From Mycolicibacterium psychrotolerans (GTDB lineage: Bacteria > Actinomycetota > Actinomycetes > Mycobacteriales > Mycobacteriaceae), in NCBI RefSeq assembly GCF_010729305.1, contig NZ_AP022574.1, positions 1 to 64,000 on the forward strand: a stretch of 64,000 bases of DNA, given 5' to 3'. The notes beneath the pieces are model-generated. The model had not been told where the DNA came from, did not search any database, and saw only the letters and a program-made list of their open reading frames with translations. Positions 11,289 through 20,531 of the stretch are shown here, in pieces. Made by a program: the position numbers and the translations under genes. Every line of letters begins with the position of its first letter. The first letter of the stretch is position 1.

Positions 11289-11468
11289 TCAGGCCCTGTG
11301 ACATACCTCCCTGAGTATGGACGTGGTGAAACTCTGCGTATTCCACGAGGAGACGGCCGGGAAAACGAGTAGGGACTACGCGCGACGTCACGTTGGCCGG
11401 CTCATAGCTTTGAGGCATGCAGGTCCAGTAGGGCCAAGCGTTCGAATACTTTGAGCAGGAGCACTGAA

Positions 11469-11759
11469 ATGACTGAATTGGCAACACGTCCGAACGTCTC
11501 GCCCCGAGTCCAGCCCGAGGAAGTCCCGGTCACCACAGCACCGGCGCAGCCGCCGACGCTGATCACCGAGCAGCAGGTCCTCATCGGTTCGGCTGCAGCA
11601 CTGACAAGCCCCCGGGTCCGGCGCAACCTCCGGAGCACGGTTCGATCGCTGTTCGTGCGCGCCGAGACGACCGAAGGACCTGCCCGGCGGCGTAGATACC
11701 CGAAGCACTACGACTTCATCGAGGATGCGGCGATGTCGCGGATGATGGACCGGCTGTAG
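11469..11759 (+). CDS. Small basic hypothetical protein
   Basis: 96 aa starting MTELATRPNV. It has a Pro/Thr-rich first third, a middle ITEQQVLIGSAA helix, and a basic C-terminus ending PKHYDFIEDAAMSRMMDRL. ATG 11469 has GAGCAGGA 8 nt upstream, better than the in-frame TTG at 11451. No family recognised. It converges with the lysin operon, with stops only 15 bp apart. It lies between TIR gene 1 and the lysin genes, so it could be a small regulator or inhibitor of that module. This is inference from position only. Confidence 0.5.
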   Translation: MTELATRPNVSPRVQPEEVPVTTAPAQPPTLITEQQVLIGSAAALTSPRVRRNLRSTVRSLFVRAETTEGPARRRRYPKHYDFIEDAAMSRMMDRL

Positions 11760-11774
11760 GAGGTAGAGCGCGAG

Positions 11775-12862
11775 TCAATTCACCGATGCACCGTCCGTGC
11801 CGACGTCGAGTATCTTGCCGGCGCGTTGGTCGACATAGCGCGTGACGGCTTGTTGGCCCGCCCCGAAGACAACGGCGGACAAGAAGGTCGCCGGCCATGT
11901 CGTCGGTACAGCTACGGTGAGAACTCCAGATCCCAGAACCGCCTGGCCGATCACGGCGACCAGGGGACCGAAGACGATCTTGAGCAAGGCTTGCTGAAGG
12001 CAGATTGAAAGGACCGAAGTCGGTGGGGATCTTGGCGATTGCTGGTATCGCCGTGAACAGCGCACCGACAGCCCGAAGAGCATCACCGTCACCAGCGGGA
12101 CCCAGGCGGTGCCGTGCCAATCTGCAGGCGAAGTGATGACGTTTACTTGGGGAAGCAACCATTGGGCAACGGCAATGAGGACCGCGAACAGCCCGCTGAA
12201 CGCTGAGGCGATGAGAAGCCGGTTCCGAAAGTAGCGGGCCTGTTGTTGATTGCCGTCGGCAAGGTGGTGTGAGCTCGGAGAACCTCCGCAATGCACGCGC
12301 GCAGCGGCGCCAACGGCGGGTCACCTCCCGCTACCGTCGCTGACCGAAGGCGATCGAGCAGCATCAGCCGTGGATCGTCACCGGCGAGGTGTCTCCTGCC
12401 ATAAGCGAGGACTGCTGCAGCGCGTGCACCTATGTCACCGTCGGGCAGCAGGTACACGGTGCGTTCCTCGGCTTCGCGCAGGGCTGCCCATGCGCGTTCG
12501 ACCTCTGTTCCCCACCACCATTTCGCCACACCGACGTCGGCTGTCGCCGCATCCTCGGCGGCGTCGAGCAGGACCTCGACGGTTCGAACGCGGCTTTCAT
12601 CGTGCCGACCGTCGTGTTTGAGGCGTTCCAGTTCGCCCTGTAGCGCGAGGACGCGGCGAAAGACACTCTGCCTCCAGGGAGCGCTGTGCTCTTTCTCGGC
12701 CGGATGTCGAGGCCGCCGAGGGGGCATCTCAGCGGTCTCCGCCTCGGCAGGGCCAGGCGATGTGCTCGGCGCCGGACTCAGGGATCGGTTCGCAGGAGTC
12801 GACGCCTGGCCTGTCGCCCGTCCCCCCACGGTGCGCCACGCCCGCGGATGGGAAGTACTCAT
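11775..12862 (-). CDS. Four-helix membrane protein at the end of the lysin operon, frameshifted
   Basis: About 360 aa. The N-terminal third is Pro/Ser/Arg-rich and probably disordered. A helical middle (ALQGELERLKHDG) follows, then four hydrophobic helices (LLIASAFSGLFAVLIAV; PLVTVMLFGLSGALF; LKIVFGPLVAVIG; TFLSAVVFGAGQQAV) and a short basic tail. The ATG overlaps the TGA of the lysin B gene (12859-12862), so it is translationally coupled. Three frame breaks lie near 12264, 12067 and 12003; each is mended by one added base. In mycobacteriophages a membrane holin usually accompanies LysA and LysB; this protein takes that position but is too large for a classical holin. It could instead be a membrane anchor or sensor. 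Confidence 0.5.
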
Positions 12863-14055
12863 GCGCCCTGGAGTCGGGCTGCGACGTCGAATTGGAAGAG
12901 CTGATCCCAGTTGCTCCACGTGCCCGGCAAGAGGAACAACGTGCAACCTTGGGGCGGTCCGCCGAATCACGCTCGTGGCGTGGTCTACAGCGGTCATTCC
13001 GCCCCAGAGGGCGAAGCGCGGGTCAGCGTACATCCCATGGGCCTGGGTAGCGACGAACTTCACCGCATCGAAGATCAGCCAGATCACCGAGCGCAATGCG
13101 AACAATGTCTGGAAGGGATTGAGGAAGGCGCCGATGACATTGTCGTTGCCCGTAGTGATGGCCCCCGCGAGCGGCCGTAGGACGCCGTGGAGGTTCTGGT
13201 CGACCGGATCATCACCGGCGTCGGCCTCGCCGGTGAGAATGCGACCCGGCAGGGTCACCAACATCCGGATCAGGAAGGCCGCAAAATCCACCGTCAGTTC
13301 AGCTTTGGCCAAGATCTCGTACAGCACGAACAGTAGTCCCCGCGCACGGGGATACCAGTCCCCAGTCACACTGTAGGACCAGTAGCGGTCGCGAACCCAT
13401 TCCGGTTGCGGCGTTTTCGAGATTCCCTCCCCGTCATCGTTGCCGAGCAGGGAGCCTTCGGCCGGCATGCAGGGTCACCGAAGGTGGTTACGCCTGCCAC
13501 GAACTGCCGCCAGTCCGACGGCAATGCGTTCAGGCTTTTGCATACCGAGACTCCGCCCATCGAGTATCCGATCAGCCAGATAGGCGTGCCCGCCATCGCC
13601 CGGTACAGCCGGATGAATTCATCGCGGAACTGGTCGGTTGCCTTCTCGAAGCTGTGTGCCTCCGGTGGATTGAGGAAGGCGCGTGAGTCAGCCCAGACAC
13701 CCTGGATCGGGTACCGGCCCCGCAGGGTCGGCGGGATGGCGGCATCCGGAGGGACAAATGCACCAATTGCTCTGCGGAAGGCGAGATCCGCGATGCCAAG
13801 GTCCTCCGCTCGGGCGAGGCGCATTCCACCGGCCATGCGCGCCAGGAGATCGGGATCGTTGTTGATGAACTTCGCGAGTTCCTTCACCGCTGCTGCAGTC
13901 TCGTCGGTGTACTGCTCGTCTTCCTTGACTCCGAGCGCCTTCGCGTGGCTGTTGGCCGGGAAGGCCGCCAGCATGCGTCGCTCGATCTTCGTGACCTCGG
14001 CACTACTGTCTCCCGGGCCATATCCGATCCAATTCCCAGACGCATCCCTGGCCAT
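12859..14055 (-). CDS. Lysin B-like mycolyl-arabinogalactan esterase, frameshifted
   Basis: LysB enzymes are cutinase-like serine esterases that cut mycolic acids from arabinogalactan and so detach the outer membrane. Residues 1-75 resemble the peptidoglycan-binding-like start of phage LysB. The nucleophile elbow GYSMGG (Ser about 165) follows, then TTFGDPACRP as in the LysB fold, then a long C-terminal helical part. Start ATG 14055 has GAGGGG upstream. Two frame breaks lie near 13455 and 12900; with these repaired the protein is about 398 aa and ends at TGA 12859-12861. It lies 84 bp downstream of the LysA-like gene. No signal peptide is visible, as in phage lysins, so delivery would need a membrane pore or cell damage. 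Confidence 0.6.
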
Positions 14056-14139
14056 TATCGACCCCTCGTTGTCGGATTATTTGCCATCGCTTCGATCCTT
14101 CGTTGGTCCGCGCCTCACGCGGCAGGTGCGGGACTCGTC

Positions 14140-15711
14140 TCAGCTGGTCTTCTTGGCCGGCTTTTTGGCATGTGGCTTCCTGGTCGCCGCACTGGCCGCG
14201 GTTTTCTTCGCCGGCGTCTTTTTGGCCGGGATTTTCTTCGGGGGTACCTTCTTGGCCGCGGCCTTTCTGGGAGCCGTTGAGCCGTTCGGTGTGGTGGACA
14301 GACCTCGCGTGGTCAGTGCCTCGAGCATGGTCGAGAGCTCGTCGAGCTGATGGCGTAGGTCGGTAGCGAAGCAGCCGATTTCGTGGAGGTAATCCACCAC
14401 AGTGTTGCCGCCGAGTTGTCGCCAACCGTTTCCGCCGGGTCCTCGCAACTGATCCCAGATCTCCTCCAATAGTTGACGATCGGATCGAGGATTGGGCTCC
14501 GGAAGCAGCTTGGGCGGCAGAACAGGGTCGGGATCCGGTTCGGGCGCGGGCATGGGTTGCTCCCCGGGGAAGACCGCGTCGTCCAGATCCTTTTGGACCT
14601 CACCGCGGAACCAGTCCATCGACAGGTTTCCTGGATCCCATTTGCCCTGAGCGGAACCGGCGTACTCCTTGTGCCCGATGACGCGCTCTGAGCTGTAACC
14701 CAGCTTCGTCAGCACTGCCGCCGTGGCGTCGCGCATGGTGATGATGAGCGGCGCGCTCCACGGCTCGCATGTGTCGCACCCGCCGGGCAGTTCCGGCCGC
14801 GGAGTGGGCCAGCAGCATTCGAATCCGATCAGTCGCCGGTTGCCGCAGTCGGTGCCGACGCCTTGGTAGGAGCCGCGGCCGGCGTGGTTGCACGGACCCA
14901 CCGCGATGAGGTGACATGTACCGTCTGGCTTGATCAGACACTGCGCCAACGGGCCTGGCAAGAAGCCGCCCGGCTGATGAACTCCGTCTCGTATCGCCGA
15001 GACGGTTTCGTTGATATTTCCGGTGTGATGGATCATCACCCCCCAGACATCGCCCATGGCGCCACCGGTCCCGCGCTTCTCCCAGTCCGGTTCGACGACA
15101 AGGCGATCGCCGAGCGCTTCGCGCAGCACATCCTCCAGCCACACCGGATCCCCGACAAATCCCATCACTTCTCCTGACTTCTTCGCCACCAGCGTTGGCT
15201 CCGGTACGGCTGCCTCGGCGAGGGCTCGGCGTAGGACGTCCCATGCCTCGTCCCAGTGTTGTTGGTAACGCTCGCCGAAACCCGAACCCTGAACATCCTG
15301 GGCGAAGCGGCCGGCCAGCGCGGGATTGTCTGCAGCGCTGCGCCAATCGTGTGTCAGGCGGGCGAGGAACTGGTCGGCGGCGTCCTCCAAGGTCATCCGG
15401 GATCGCATCGGTCCCCACCAGTCATCGCTTCCCGACGGCGTCTCGCCGGGACGGCGGTTCTGCTGCTGGAAATAGCCGACGCTGAACCCGTCATCAGATT
15501 GTGAATCGAATTGGTAATTCCGCGACGTCGAGTCCTTCGCGTTCCAAGGACACCACCAATGCCCGTTACTTCCGCTCTCCACCGCGATCGTCATCAGCGC
15601 GATCGCAGTAGCGAGTTCGTCGAGTCCGCGCCGAAGCGAAACACCGTGGACTATCCGCGCAATCTCTTCCCGGGAACGCATCGGTCGCGGTTCGAACGAG
15701 ACCCAACTCAT
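14140..15711 (-). CDS. LysA-like endolysin (peptidase-like + amidase_2) with lysine-rich tail
   Basis: 523 aa, intact. Residues 25-165 match the N-terminal peptidase-like domain of mycobacteriophage LysA (VGYFQQQ, aa 78-84). Residues 185-375 are an N-acetylmuramoyl-L-alanine amidase_2 domain with likely zinc ligands His228 (MIHHT), His347 (IGHKE) and Asp359 (KWDPG). A Pro-rich linker leads to a helical segment (LLEEIWDQLRGPGGNGW) as in phage lysins. The last about 40 residues are repeats of the KKxPAKKT type, resembling the tail of mycobacterial HupB. ATG 15711 has AGGTGA upstream. No signal peptide. It is first in a reverse operon with the LysB-like and membrane genes. No phage structural genes are nearby, so it may be domesticated. 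Confidence 0.75.
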   Translation of the reverse strand: MSWVSFEPRPMRSREEIARIVHGVSLRRGLDELATAIALMTIAVESGSNGHWWCPWNAKDSTSRNYQFDSQSDDGFSVGYFQQQNRRPGETPSGSDDWWGPMRSRMTLEDAADQFLARLTHDWRSAADNPALAGRFAQDVQGSGFGERYQQHWDEAWDVLRRALAEAAVPEPTLVAKKSGEVMGFVGDPVWLEDVLREALGDRLVVEPDWEKRGTGGAMGDVWGVMIHHTGNINETVSAIRDGVHQPGGFLPGPLAQCLIKPDGTCHLIAVGPCNHAGRGSYQGVGTDCGNRRLIGFECCWPTPRPELPGGCDTCEPWSAPLIITMRDATAAVLTKLGYSSERVIGHKEYAGSAQGKWDPGNLSMDWFRGEVQKDLDDAVFPGEQPMPAPEPDPDPVLPPKLLPEPNPRSDRQLLEEIWDQLRGPGGNGWRQLGGNTVVDYLHEIGCFATDLRHQLDELSTMLEALTTRGLSTTPNGSTAPRKAAAKKVPPKKIPAKKTPAKKTAASAATRKPHAKKPAKKTS

Positions 15712-16200
15712 CGCGGATCACCTCGCCTTGGGATCGTGGCGAACGCACCGAAGACCAGGTGACCTCGGTTCCGCTGACGGATCGCTGGGACCTCGGCCTT
15801 CGTGTCTCGTCTCGACATGTCATCTCCCCGTTGCCGATGTGCTGTTCCAAAGAGTAGGGGCGGAGATGCGCGGGCACATGAGTACTCGACTACCTAACTT
15901 CAGCCGACTCCGCGCGACGTAGGCTGCCTTTGAATCCGGCCGGGAGCAGAGGCTGTTGGGGGTTGCACATGACCGACGCGCAGCTGGCTTGTCGCACCTG
16001 TTCACCGCACGCAGTAGTCGAATACTGACGCGAGCGGGGCGATGCCGTACTTCAATGTCACTACGGCGCCTCCTGGGCGTCCGCCCATTGCGCCAAGGAC
16101 GTGCCGATGATTACTTCGAAGGGCCAACAGGAACCGGTCCTGGTCTGCCGGGTCGATGCAGAACGTGGCACCACCGGTCCGCAGGTAGTGCGGTGAGCCG
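15712..16200. other. Divergent intergenic region between LysA-like and TIR gene 2
   Basis: 489 bp that must carry the promoters of the lysin operon (leftward) and of TIR gene 2 (rightward). I see no convincing -35/-10 pair or palindrome. Its right third contains the possible small ORF 16042-16196. An alternative open frame on the reverse strand (about 16200 down to 16006, ending YGIAPLASVFDYCVR) also has coding-like composition but no start codon. Confidence 0.4.
16042..16196 (+). CDS. Possible small ORF coupled to TIR gene 2, one frameshift
   Basis: ATG 16042 (MPYFNVTTAPPG) has GAGCGGGG upstream. A one-base deletion near 16077 (CCTGGGCG) would move it into a frame that ends DAERGTTGPQVVR at TGA 16194-16196, 4 nt before the TIR ATG. 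This gives about 52 aa. The layout, a short ORF stopping within 4 nt of a TIR-nSTAND gene, repeats what is seen at 6969. The two short proteins are not obviously alike. Low confidence. Confidence 0.25.
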
Positions 16201-19200
16201 ATGTCCAGGATCTTTCTGAGTCATTCGAGAAGGGACAACCGCCAGGCACTCGCGTTGAAGCGCTGGCTCGAGCGGGCCGAACCCGGCCTGCTCGACGAGA
16301 TCTATCTCGATATCGACCCGAAGACCGGCATCCAGACCGGGGCGAGATGGACCGAGGCGCTGTGGCGGGTGAACGCTCGCTGCGAGGCGGTGATCTGTCT
16401 GCTGTCACGCAGCTGGGCAAGCTCCAAAGAATGCCATGCCGAGTACCGGCAGGCCGAAGGCATGCACAAGCCGATCTTCTGCGCGCGCATCGAGGACTTC
16501 CCCGACGAAGACGTCACCCTGGCGTGGCAGCGGTGTGATCTGTTCGGCGCCGGCCCGGCCACCGAGGTCGACCTCGATGACGGCGGGCCGCCGGTGCGGC
16601 TGTCCGACGACGGGCTACAACGGCTACTGGCGGGGTTGCGGGCGGTGGGGATAGGCGCCGACAGCTTCGCATGGCCGCCACCGGGAGACCCGGACCGCTC
16701 GCCCTATCGCGGCTGGCGGCCGCTCGAGTCAGTCGATGCTGCAGTGTATTTCGGCCGCGACGCGCAGATCGTGCGGGCACTCGACGAGCTGCGCGGGATG
16801 CGCGACGCCGGCCCCGAGCGCATGTTCGTGATCCTGGGACCGTCCGGTGTCGGCAAGTCATCTTTCCTACGAGCCGGCCTGCTGCCGCGACTGCATCGTG
16901 ACGACCGGCGATTCCTGCCCATGACCCCGGTCCGGCCCGGTCGTAACGCCCTGACCGGGGAGACCGGTCTGGCCCGCTCGATTCATGACCTCCGGGACGA
17001 GGTCGGCCTGGCCGGGCCGAGCCTGGGTGAGATCAAAAACGCCATGAGTGCCGCCGCCGTCCGGGCTTGGTTGGCCGAGGCGGCAGCCGCCGCTCGCACC
17101 AGGTGGCTCGATGCGCCGGCGTCGACGGCACCCCCGACTTTGGTGTTGCCGGTTGACCAGGCCGAGGAGCTCTTCGGGGTCGACGCCGCAGATGAGGGAC
17201 CGGCGTTCTTGGATCTGCTCGGCCTGCTGCTGAGCGATGCGGATCCGGGCGGCCCGAACCCCATTGTGGTGGCGACCATCCGCTCGGACCGCTACGAATC
17301 GCTGCAGACCGCGCCGCAGCTCTCGGCGGTGCAGACCCGCCTGTTCGACCGGCTGAAGGCGATGCCGCAGGCACAATTCACGGAGGTCATGTGCGGACCC
17401 GCTCGCCGGGCCGCGGAGTCCGGTCACCTGTTCACCGTCGCCCCCGACCTGGTAGACCGTCTCGTTCAGGACGCGTCCGCCGGGGCCGACACCTTGCCGC
17501 TGCTGGCGTTGACCCTGTCTCGGCTCTACGAGGACTACGCCGGCAGCCGGGACCCCATCACGGTAGAGCACTACGAGGCGATGGGAGGGATGCGCCGGGT
17601 AGTACAGAACGAAGTCGACAGTCTGCTGTCGGCGGATCCGGCCGAGCGCGCCGAGCAACTGCGACGGCTGCACGACGCCTTCATTCCGTGGCTGGCGACG
17701 GTCAACAGCGACACTGATCAACCGATGCGGCGCATCGCCCGCTGGGCCGAGTTGCCCGGGGAGAGCCACTCGCTGCTGGACGCGTTCGTCGGCCGGCGGC
17801 TGCTGGTCAAAGGTGAACGCGACGGCCAGGTGGTGGTCGAAGTGGCGTTGGAGAGTCTGCTGCGACAGTGGGACGAACTGGCGCAGTGGCTGCGGGACGA
17901 ATCCACCGATCTCCGCGACGCCGACGCGGTGGAACGGGCCGCACTCGCCTGGGAGCGCAGCAGCCGCCACGACGACTGGTTGTTCGACGGAACACGCCTG
18001 GACCGGGCCGAAAACTTGACTGATAAAACAGGTTTCGGTGCCCGGCTGCAGCCGGCCGGCGAGTTCTTGCGCGCATCGCGACAGAAGGTCAACCGCAAAC
18101 TGGAGGCCGACAAATTAGCGGCTGAGGCGCACGCCCGTTCGCTGCGGCGGCGCTCGCAGGTACTGGCCGCGTTGCTGGCGGTCATCGCCGTCGTCGCCGC
18201 TTTCGCGGTCATCAGTCAGCAGCAGGCAAAATCGGCCGAAAAGAAGGCGATCGCGGCCAAACTGGTCGTGGAGGCACGTGAGATGCTCGGCGACGCCGGG
18301 CCGGGTGGGGACAGGCGCGCGATCCTGCAGATGGCGGCCGCCGAGCAGTTGTCGCCGCCCCGATCAGATCCGGAGTCGCTTCTGAACACGCTGACCGATA
18401 CCCGTCGACTGGAGCACATCTTCACCCTGCCGACGCCCGTTTCCGGGATGGACGTCAGCCCCGACGGTCGGCGCGCTGCGTCCGCCGGGGAAGACGGCCT
18501 CATCCGGCAGTGGGATCTGGCAACCGGCCGTCCGGTCGGCGAACCGTTGACAGGGCACACCGAGAAGGCGGGGGCCATGTACGTCCGCGACGGCAGCTGG
18601 ATCGCCTCGTCGACACAGGGCGGGACCACGCGCATGTGGGACGCCAACACCGGCGCGGCCGTGCAGGTGCAGAATGCGCCTGGAAGCGACTTCCTCGCGG
18701 GAACGGTCAGCCCCGACGGCGCATTGCAGGCTGTCGGATACCGCGACGGCACGATCCAACTGTTCGATGTGGCAACCGGCACACCGAAGAGCGCTCCGAT
18801 TCCGGCCCATGACCAGGTACTGGATGTAGCCTTCAGCCCCGACGGCGGCCGGCTCGCCACGGGCGGCGCGGACGGGACCGTGCGACTCTGGAACGTCAGC
18901 ACCGGCCAACTCGAGGCCGGGCTGCCGCCGCTGCCCTCGCACCAGGGCTCGGTCATCGACGTGGAGTTCAGTCCGGACGGCAAACGCATCGCGTCACTGA
19001 GCTACCTGGTGGGCACCGACCCGAGCGATGCGCCGACGGGCACCGAAGCTACCGCGAACCCCAAGGACGGAATGCAGCTGCGCGTAACCGATGCGTCCTC
19101 CGGTCAGCCCGTCGTCGACGGAGTAACGGACTTCGGTTACGGGGTCAACGATCTGGCCTTCAGCCCGGATGGCCGACGCATCGCGATCGGCGCCTCCGAC

Positions 19201-20526
19201 GGCACCGTACGGGTGTGTGACGCCGACACCGGGGCGACGGTCGGGTCGCCCCTGCGCGGCCATACCGGCCCTGTCATCCGAGTGGCCTACACCGCAGACG
19301 ACAAAGACGGCACCCACATCGTCAGCGCCGGCGACAACACGATCCACGTGTGGTCCGCCGAACCCGACCGGGCGATCGGAGACTGGCTTCCCGGCGTGGC
19401 CGGTGCGGGATTCCTACCGGTGGCCGTCAGTCCCGACGGACACACCGTGGCCACCCGCGACGTCGACAACGAATCCGACATCGCGCTGTGGCACAGGGAT
19501 ACTCGCGAGCGCTTCCGTACGATTGCGACCGGCCACGACGGCCCGGTCTCCGCGCTGGCCTGGAGATCGGACGGTGAGGTGATCGCCTCCGCCGGCGGTG
19601 CCGACCATACAGTGCGGCTGTGGCATGCGCAGACCGGTGCGGCTGCTGGCCCCTCCCTGACCGGCTCACCCGCGGCCACACTCGGGCTGTGGTTCAGTCC
19701 GGATGGGCATCGACTTGCCGCGAATGTCTCGGGGTCCGATCCGAGGCTCTGGGACCTCACGACGAGTCCACCCCACGCCACCGTACTGCCCGTCGACGAG
19801 GATGCGGTGTCCACAATCGGGTTCACCGGCGACGGGCGTCGGTTGATCACCGTGTCACCGATGCATTTTGTGACCAGCGATGACACGGTCGACGACAAGA
19901 TAGAGAGGACAGGCAACGTCTTCGACGCGCCCGAGGCGACGTCGTCAGCGGTGCGGGTATGGGATGCCGGCACCGGCCAATTGGCCGGCACCCCCTTGAT
20001 TCACGCGGGCGGCCGCCCGATGGATATCGCAAATCAGGACGGCGATGGCCCCTACTTCGCCGCCGCCATCAGTCCGGACGGACAGCGGATGGTGGTCGCC
20101 ACGATCAAGGGCCTGCGCCTGTACGACGTCTCGACGGGAAAACCGGTGGGCGAACCGTGGATCACCGCTCCGTCCGCCGATTCAGCGATCGTCGCTCTGG
20201 CGTTCGACCCGGACGGCAGCTACGTCGTGTCCGGCGACACGCGAACGTCACAACTTCAATTGTGGGACGCTCGCACCGGCAGGCCGATCGGCAACCCGCT
20301 GACCGGCTCCGGTGATTCCATCAGTAGCTTGGCTTTCACCGTCGGCGGCAACCACATCGTGTCCCGAGGACAAGACGGATGGATGATCTGGCCCGGCCCG
20401 AACCGTTGGCGCGACGAACTCTGCGACAAGGTCACATCCACCATGAGCCGCGCCGAGTGGGACGAATGGGTATCACCCGACATCGACTATCAAGACCCCT
20501 GCCCTAAGCCGAACGAGCCGGGGTAA
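16201..20526 (+). CDS. TIR-nSTAND-transmembrane-WD40 protein 2
   Basis: 1,441 aa, intact. TIR domain at 1-120 (SRIFLSHSRRDN; W72, E77-C78 and E81 in the region where NADase TIRs carry the catalytic Glu). nSTAND NTPase at 165-600 with Walker A GPSGVGKS (213-220) and Walker B LVLPVDQAEELF (about 314-325). Basic coiled segment, then a membrane helix at about 650-670, then a WD40-type propeller from about 735 with divergent repeats. The C-terminus (WDEWVSPDIDYQDPC) matches protein 1. It would be membrane-anchored with TIR and NTPase on one side and the propeller on the other. Compared with protein 1 the effector and NTPase parts are well conserved while the repeats differ strongly, as expected if the repeats define the trigger. 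Confidence 0.85.
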   Translation: MSRIFLSHSRRDNRQALALKRWLERAEPGLLDEIYLDIDPKTGIQTGARWTEALWRVNARCEAVICLLSRSWASSKECHAEYRQAEGMHKPIFCARIEDFPDEDVTLAWQRCDLFGAGPATEVDLDDGGPPVRLSDDGLQRLLAGLRAVGIGADSFAWPPPGDPDRSPYRGWRPLESVDAAVYFGRDAQIVRALDELRGMRDAGPERMFVILGPSGVGKSSFLRAGLLPRLHRDDRRFLPMTPVRPGRNALTGETGLARSIHDLRDEVGLAGPSLGEIKNAMSAAAVRAWLAEAAAAARTRWLDAPASTAPPTLVLPVDQAEELFGVDAADEGPAFLDLLGLLLSDADPGGPNPIVVATIRSDRYESLQTAPQLSAVQTRLFDRLKAMPQAQFTEVMCGPARRAAESGHLFTVAPDLVDRLVQDASAGADTLPLLALTLSRLYEDYAGSRDPITVEHYEAMGGMRRVVQNEVDSLLSADPAERAEQLRRLHDAFIPWLATVNSDTDQPMRRIARWAELPGESHSLLDAFVGRRLLVKGERDGQVVVEVALESLLRQWDELAQWLRDESTDLRDADAVERAALAWERSSRHDDWLFDGTRLDRAENLTDKTGFGARLQPAGEFLRASRQKVNRKLEADKLAAEAHARSLRRRSQVLAALLAVIAVVAAFAVISQQQAKSAEKKAIAAKLVVEAREMLGDAGPGGDRRAILQMAAAEQLSPPRSDPESLLNTLTDTRRLEHIFTLPTPVSGMDVSPDGRRAASAGEDGLIRQWDLATGRPVGEPLTGHTEKAGAMYVRDGSWIASSTQGGTTRMWDANTGAAVQVQNAPGSDFLAGTVSPDGALQAVGYRDGTIQLFDVATGTPKSAPIPAHDQVLDVAFSPDGGRLATGGADGTVRLWNVSTGQLEAGLPPLPSHQGSVIDVEFSPDGKRIASLSYLVGTDPSDAPTGTEATANPKDGMQLRVTDASSGQPVVDGVTDFGYGVNDLAFSPDGRRIAIGASDGTVRVCDADTGATVGSPLRGHTGPVIRVAYTADDKDGTHIVSAGDNTIHVWSAEPDRAIGDWLPGVAGAGFLPVAVSPDGHTVATRDVDNESDIALWHRDTRERFRTIATGHDGPVSALAWRSDGEVIASAGGADHTVRLWHAQTGAAAGPSLTGSPAATLGLWFSPDGHRLAANVSGSDPRLWDLTTSPPHATVLPVDEDAVSTIGFTGDGRRLITVSPMHFVTSDDTVDDKIERTGNVFDAPEATSSAVRVWDAGTGQLAGTPLIHAGGRPMDIANQDGDGPYFAAAISPDGQRMVVATIKGLRLYDVSTGKPVGEPWITAPSADSAIVALAFDPDGSYVVSGDTRTSQLQLWDARTGRPIGNPLTGSGDSISSLAFTVGGNHIVSRGQDGWMIWPGPNRWRDELCDKVTSTMSRAEWDEWVSPDIDYQDPCPKPNEPG

Positions 20527-20531
20527 TCGTC

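Noticed and set aside
11775..15711. Lysin operon as part of a prophage
   Set aside because: No integrase, capsid, tail, terminase or attachment repeat is seen on either side; the flanks are TIR-STAND genes.
16006..16200. Reverse-strand open frame opposite the start of TIR gene 2
   Set aside because: No start codon is available, and high-GC DNA often gives such antisense frames.
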